A stretch of DNA of 64,000 nt from Enterococcus faecalis_A. GTDB lineage: Bacteria > Bacillota > Bacilli > Lactobacillales > Enterococcaceae. The DNA is taken from the NCBI GenBank assembly GCA_051295955.1, contig JBPDWA010000001.1, positions 62,001-126,000 of the forward strand. Reading direction: 5' to 3'. Below, piece after piece: positions 59,774 to 64,000 of the stretch. The first letter of the stretch is position 1; the number at the start of each line of letters is the position of its first letter. Below the pieces are notes generated by a model. The model was given only the letters and a program-made list of their open reading frames with translations, made no database searches and was not told the DNA's origin. Made by a program: the position numbers and the translations under genes.

Positions 59774-61494
59774 ATTCACAACAAGTTTTGACAGAGTATT
59801 TATCGGCTTTTATTAATGGACTAAAAAGCAGTGGTGTTCAGCAAGCAGTGATAAGCCCTGGCTCGCGTTCAACACCTTTAGCGTTGCTTTTACATCGTGA
59901 GCTTGCAATTCAAACTTTTGTTGAAGTGGATGAGCGTTCCGCAGCTTTTTTTGCCTTGGGTTTAAGTAAAACCAGTGAGCAGCCGGTGGCTTTAGTTTGT
60001 ACTTCAGGAACAGCTGCAGCCAATTACTATCCGGCCATTTGTGAAGCGAATGCTAGTCATGTACCGTTAGTGGTTTTGACAACAGATCGTCCCCATGAAT
60101 TACGCCAAGTTGGTGCGCCCCAAGCGATGGATCAATTACAGCTGTTTCAAAGTCATGTGAAACTATTTGTAGAAATGGCTTTGCCGGAGACCGGTGAAGA
60201 AATGTTAAACTATGCTTTTTGGCAAGGTGCTCGCAGTGGCGCTACCGCTCAACAAGTACCGATGGCACCGGTTCACTTTAATTTTCCCTTACGTGAACCG
60301 CTGCTGCCAGATTTAGAGATGGTCTCCGATCAACGACCGCCTGTAAAAGTTGTGAGCGGTGAGAATACATTGTCAAATACACAAATTATCGAATTGGTGA
60401 ACCAATGGCAGCAGAAAAAAGGGGTATTGGTTGTCGGCGGCACTTGTACAAAAGAGGCTGCGCAATGGTTTATCCAGCTGGCACAAGCGTTAAATTGGCC
60501 TTTAATTGCAGATCCATTAGCAAACGTTTTGACCAGCGGGACTGATAGTTCCCATGTTCTTTCTCACAGTGATTTATTTGCAAATCACTTATCAGAAAAA
60601 ATGGCGCCGGAAGTGGTGGTGCGTTTTGGGCAACTGCCTGTAGCAAAAAATGTGATGCTCTGGCTGAAAAGCTTAACGGCGAAAACAACATTTTATTTAG
60701 TCGATGCCAATGGTCAATGGCAAGATCAATTAAAACGAGCGCAAACAGTAATCCACGCTTCAGAAACAAGCTTAATTCAACAAATACTATCTCAATTGGA
60801 GCAACCAACTCCCATTTCTTGGTTGAATCGCTGGAAAGCCCTAGAAAATGCAGTTCAGACTGCATTGGTCGAATCTGTTCCCGCAGCAGAGCTCAATGAA
60901 ATGACTGCTAGTTTAACTGTGCATCAACAAATGGTTGCAAAAGGTCAGTTGTTTGTTTCTAATAGTATGCCTATTCGTTATTTGGATCGCTTTATGACTA
61001 AACAGAATTATCGACTGTTGGGGAATCGTGGAATCAATGGCATTGACGGGATTGTTTCTACAGCCTTAGGGATGACAGCTGTAGCGCCTGAGCGGCAAAA
61101 TATTTTGTTGATTGGTGATTTGGCGATGTACCATGACATGAATGGTTTATTGTTAGCGAAAAGGTATGGATTGCCCCTGACGATTGTTCTGCTAAATAAT
61201 AATGGCGGCGGGATTTTCTCTTTCTTATCACAGCGGACGTTGCGAGCGGATGATTTTGAACCGATTTTTGGGACGCCTATTGACTTGGATTTTTCGCTAG
61301 TAGCTCAATTATATGGAGCAGAATATACAAAAATCTCTTCTTTGGAGCAACTAAAGGACTATTTGGTAGCAGCAAAAATCAAGCCTAAGTTTCAAATCCT
61401 TGAAGTAACAGGTTCTCGTCAAGCAAATGTAGCGTTGTATGAAAAAATAATAACGACAATCGCAGCTAAAATAGAAAGCTTGGAAAACGCATGA
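59770..61494 (+). CDS. menD: SEPHCHC synthase (MenD)
   Basis: 574 residues, a thiamine-diphosphate enzyme that joins isochorismate and 2-oxoglutarate. Motifs: VISPGSRSTPLA, FVEVDERSAAFFALG with the catalytic Glu, TSGTAAANYYPAI, TDRPHELRQVGAPQAMDQ, and the ThDP site GDLAMYHDMNGLL with NNNGGGIFSFL. Length and order match. ATG 59770 overlaps the menF stop. Confidence 0.96.
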   Translation: MNSQQVLTEYLSAFINGLKSSGVQQAVISPGSRSTPLALLLHRELAIQTFVEVDERSAAFFALGLSKTSEQPVALVCTSGTAAANYYPAICEANASHVPLVVLTTDRPHELRQVGAPQAMDQLQLFQSHVKLFVEMALPETGEEMLNYAFWQGARSGATAQQVPMAPVHFNFPLREPLLPDLEMVSDQRPPVKVVSGENTLSNTQIIELVNQWQQKKGVLVVGGTCTKEAAQWFIQLAQALNWPLIADPLANVLTSGTDSSHVLSHSDLFANHLSEKMAPEVVVRFGQLPVAKNVMLWLKSLTAKTTFYLVDANGQWQDQLKRAQTVIHASETSLIQQILSQLEQPTPISWLNRWKALENAVQTALVESVPAAELNEMTASLTVHQQMVAKGQLFVSNSMPIRYLDRFMTKQNYRLLGNRGINGIDGIVSTALGMTAVAPERQNILLIGDLAMYHDMNGLLLAKRYGLPLTIVLLNNNGGGIFSFLSQRTLRADDFEPIFGTPIDLDFSLVAQLYGAEYTKISSLEQLKDYLVAAKIKPKFQILEVTGSRQANVALYEKIITTIAAKIESLENA

Positions 61495-62327
61495 GATCGT
61501 TGAGTCAACTCTCTTTTTATCATTATCAATGGTTGACGCCGTATCAAAAAAATCGAACCACTTTAGTTTGTTTGCATGGCTTCACCGGCACCTTACACAC
61601 CTTTCAATCCGTTTTTCCAAAGTCTGCACCTTATAATGTTTTAGGGATTGATTTACCAGGGCACGGTCAAACGCCGAGTGAATGCTTGCCGGAAGTCTAT
61701 ACGATGCCAGCTGTAATAGAGGAAATCGTTCAATTAACAGCAGCGTTAGGCCTTACACAGTTTTCTTTACTGGGCTATTCTATGGGCGCCCGGTTAGCCT
61801 TAGCCTTGGCCTTGACTTATCCGCAAAAAGTGCAACAGCTATTTTTGGAAAGTGGCTCTCCTGGCTTGGCGACACGAATACAACGGCAAGCACGAATTCA
61901 AAAAGATCACCAGTTAGCCGAACGCTTGTTAACGGAACCGCTAGTACAATTTGTTAACTTTTGGGAAAATTTATCGTTGTTTGCAACGCAAAAAAATTTA
62001 CCGTCACCTGTTCAAACACGTATTCGTCAAGAACGATTGGCGCAAAATCCATTAGGGTTAGCTAGCAGTTTATGGTATATGGGGACGGGGGCACAAACCA
62101 GTTTTTGGGGTCGTTTATCAGAATTAGCGATGGTGCCCACTAACTTGCTGGTAGGAAGTGAAGATAGAAAGTTTATCGGGATTGCTCGTCAAATGCAAGC
62201 AGAGCAATCTTCCTTACACTTGATAATTTTTCCAAAGTCCGGACATTGTATTCATTTGGAACAACCGGCTGCATTTTATACTTACGTGACAGAAAGAATG
62301 GAAGGTGGCCGAGAAAATGAAAATTGA
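61491..62327 (+). CDS. menH: SHCHC synthase, alpha/beta-hydrolase (MenH)
   Basis: 278 residues of the alpha/beta-hydrolase fold. It eliminates pyruvate from SEPHCHC. The oxyanion HGFTG, the nucleophile elbow GYSMGAR (catalytic Ser near residue 100) and the C-terminal SGHCIHLE with the catalytic His are present. ATG 61491 overlaps menD. Its end overlaps menC by 11 bases. Confidence 0.92.
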   Translation: MRSLSQLSFYHYQWLTPYQKNRTTLVCLHGFTGTLHTFQSVFPKSAPYNVLGIDLPGHGQTPSECLPEVYTMPAVIEEIVQLTAALGLTQFSLLGYSMGARLALALALTYPQKVQQLFLESGSPGLATRIQRQARIQKDHQLAERLLTEPLVQFVNFWENLSLFATQKNLPSPVQTRIRQERLAQNPLGLASSLWYMGTGAQTSFWGRLSELAMVPTNLLVGSEDRKFIGIARQMQAEQSSLHLIIFPKSGHCIHLEQPAAFYTYVTERMEGGRENEN

Positions 62328-63444
62328 AAAAGTTGAGGTCTATCAAGTTCGGTTGCCCTTAAAGTCTCCTTTTATTACTAGCTATGGGCGCTTAGACGAG
62401 AAAGCCTTTGATTTATTTATCTTAACGGATGAGCTAGGTAATCAAGGCTTCGGTGAATTGGTGCCCTTTGAACAGCCTGATTATGTTGAAGAAACTTTAG
62501 CTACTGCACGCTTAATTATTAACGAGCATCTGCTGCCTTTAGTGGCTGAGCAAACGATTAACCACCCACGGGAAGTCGCCACCATTTTTGCTCAAGTTAA
62601 AGGAAATTGGATGGCCAAAGCAGCTTTAGAAACTGCGTTGTGGGATTTATATGCTAAACGAGAAGGGAAAAGTTTAAAGGAATTTTTTAATGAAGTACGA
62701 CCTCAGATTCCTGTGGGGATTAGTTTAGGCATTCAAACAGACTTGACCCTATTATTAGCGCAAGTCCAAGCAGCAGTTGCGCAAGGCTATCAGAGAGTAA
62801 AAATAAAAATCCAACCGGGATACGATCTTGAACCGGTAGCAGTGATCCGGCAACAGTTTCCGCAATTGCCTTTAATGGTGGATGCAAATTCAGCCTATTC
62901 ATTGGCAGACCTTGACCATTTACAGCGGTTAGACGCATTTCACTTAACGATGATTGAACAGCCTTTTGCTGCTGCTGATTTTTTAAATCATGCCTACTTA
63001 CAGCAAAAAATGCAGACGCGGATTTGTTTAGATGAAAATATTCGCAGTGTAGCAGATTGTCAGTTGGCGGTGGCTTTGGGCAGCTGTCGCAGTATTAATT
63101 TGAAAATTCCTCGTGTAGGTGGCATCAGTGCTGCCTTGGAAATTTTAAAGTATTGTCAAAGTCATGATTTGCTCGTTTGGTTAGGCGGTATGTTTGAATC
63201 AGGCGTTGGGCGTGCGTTAAATTTACAATTTGCTTCCCAAGCTGCGTTTACTTTTCCTGGAGATCTGTCAGCTTCAGAGCGCTATTACTATCAGGATGTA
63301 ATTACCGAGCCGTTTCAATTGGAAAATGGTCAGATTAAGGTGCCAACCGGATTGGGAATCGGCGTGTCTTTAGACCAAGAAGCTTTGGAAAAATATGGAA
63401 CGTATCATTGTTTTAAAAAAATATCACCTAGTGCAGATGAGTAG
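62317..63444 (+). CDS. menC: o-Succinylbenzoate synthase
   Basis: 375 residues of the enolase superfamily. The TIM-barrel metal ligands are in VDANSAY, IEQPF and LDENI, the catalytic lysines are in RVKIKIQPG and INLKIPRVGG. It dehydrates SHCHC to o-succinylbenzoate, which MenE activates. I chose ATG 62317, about 10 bases after GAAGGTGG inside menH; GTG 62305 is part of that site. The last codons form the left arm of the operon terminator. Confidence 0.94.
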   Translation: MKIEKVEVYQVRLPLKSPFITSYGRLDEKAFDLFILTDELGNQGFGELVPFEQPDYVEETLATARLIINEHLLPLVAEQTINHPREVATIFAQVKGNWMAKAALETALWDLYAKREGKSLKEFFNEVRPQIPVGISLGIQTDLTLLLAQVQAAVAQGYQRVKIKIQPGYDLEPVAVIRQQFPQLPLMVDANSAYSLADLDHLQRLDAFHLTMIEQPFAAADFLNHAYLQQKMQTRICLDENIRSVADCQLAVALGSCRSINLKIPRVGGISAALEILKYCQSHDLLVWLGGMFESGVGRALNLQFASQAAFTFPGDLSASERYYYQDVITEPFQLENGQIKVPTGLGIGVSLDQEALEKYGTYHCFKKISPSADE

Positions 63445-63471
63445 TAATCTGCACTAGGTGATATTTAATTT
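63419..63471. terminator. Terminator of the men operon, overlapping the menC stop
   Basis: AATATCACCTAGTGCAGAT (to 63438) pairs with ATCTGCACTAGGTGATATT (63447-63465), 17-19 bases, with T-rich flank. The left arm codes the last residues of MenC. It also faces the minus-strand gene at 63500, so it is bidirectional. Confidence 0.88.
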
Positions 63472-63499
63472 TTATCCGAATAAAAAGTGTTGAGCTGGT

Positions 63500-64000
63500 T
63501 TATTGCTCTTTTAGCCATTTCTCTAGCTGCAGCCGCTGAACTTTCATGGTTGCTGTATGAGGGATTTCATCAAATTCCATGATGATTGGTTCATTTAAGT
63601 GGGGTAAATCTGCTACTTGATTCCACCAAGCATCCCAATCCATTTCGGTTCCTGGTACTACAGCCAAAATTGGTTGTGGTTCATTTTCTTTGCCGCGAAC
63701 GATAATGACTTCTTCTAAAAAATCTAAGGCGTCTAGTAAATGATCTTCAATCGCTAAATTGCTATCAATGGTTTCAATTAAATCCACTTGACGGTCTTTT
63801 AAAAATAAGTGACCTCGTTCATCAATCATCCCGTAATCACCGCTGTCCCACCATTGACCGTAGACGTTTTCAGCAAAGCGAGCGTCTTCTTGATAATACG
63901 TTAAGGCCCGGCCTTTTGATAATAACTGAATGTGTCCATTGGTTAAGGCTGGCAATACGTTGCCATTTTCATCGGTGATACGTGCCTCGGTTAAGCCTGC
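63500..64000 (-). CDS. AMP-dependent synthetase/ligase, C-terminal part only
   Basis: The visible 166 residues carry the end of an ANL adenylate-forming enzyme: GQWWDSGDYGMIDERGHLFLKDRQVD is the hinge region with the substrate-binding Asp, followed by the mobile C-terminal domain (LLDALDFLEEVIIVRGKE, then IPHTATMKVQRLQLEKWL with the Lys position). The frame is open to the right edge (AGLTEARITDENGNV), so the N-terminus lies outside. The substrate is unknown, probably an acyl or aromatic acid. It is convergent with menC. Confidence 0.85.
   Translation of the reverse strand, partial: AGLTEARITDENGNVLPALTNGHIQLLSKGRALTYYQEDARFAENVYGQWWDSGDYGMIDERGHLFLKDRQVDLIETIDSNLAIEDHLLDALDFLEEVIIVRGKENEPQPILAVVPGTEMDWDAWWNQVADLPHLNEPIIMEFDEIPHTATMKVQRLQLEKWLKEQ

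Overview
The window is low-GC Gram-positive DNA, most likely from an Enterococcus or a close relative in the Enterococcaceae. Pointers are the rpoY-rnjA pair, liaF-liaS-liaR, spxA, an MFS pump followed by a DUF4811 gene, a LysM/resuscitation-factor-like secreted protein, and a complete menaquinone operon in the order menB-E-F-D-H-C. Ribosome-binding sites are strong (AAAGGAGG type) and TTG and GTG starts are frequent. No rRNA, tRNA, CRISPR array, insertion sequence or prophage was recognised.

Layout. 1-8.1 kb is core: a YfhO-type membrane protein (cut by the left edge), folC, a HAD phosphatase, radC, a cold-shock protein, RNase J1 with RNA polymerase epsilon, and a DUF454 protein. 8.7-12.2 kb is a heterodimeric ABC exporter. 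12.8-25.9 kb holds two HesB-like proteins without the usual ligand cysteines, a HAD phosphatase, a lipoprotein, mltG, greA, liaFSR, a Ktr potassium-channel regulator, a glycosyltransferase, an AI-2E-family membrane protein, spxA and an FAD oxidoreductase. 26.3-28.2 kb is an ibrA/ibrB-like pair (PAPS-reductase-like plus ParB-like) behind a leader with two inverted repeats. 28.4-32.5 kb is an MFS/DUF4811 efflux unit divergent from a MerR-type regulator across a clear palindromic operator, then queG.

32.6-38.2 kb is beta-glucoside metabolism in decay: a GntR regulator and an intact GH1 enzyme flank a broken PTS EIIC gene. A dtpT peptide transporter follows, with a CodY-like box. 40.4-47.2 kb is a six-gene unit: a polyamine-type ABC importer joined to an adenine deaminase and a second aminohydrolase, which suggests scavenging of a purine-like compound. 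47.5-51.1 kb is an operon in which every gene is broken: a DUF1537 kinase fragment, a KdgT-like permease, a glucitol-type IIA and two triosephosphate-isomerase paralogues.

51.3-55.5 kb is the accessory-looking part: two small coiled-coil proteins, an Rgg-type regulator, and a divergent promoter in front of a 16-codon peptide ORF with a strong ribosome-binding site. Next come gene-poor DNA, a strong terminator, and a second copy of the LysM gene that differs from the copy at 39.3 kb by only four bases. 55.6-63.4 kb is menaquinone biosynthesis, with a MenI-like thioesterase divergent from menBEFDHC. An AMP-dependent synthetase runs off the right edge.

The best candidates for something not yet described are the Rgg/peptide locus, the ibrAB-like pair with its structured leader, the importer/deaminase operon, and the near-identical LysM copies sharing an upstream box.
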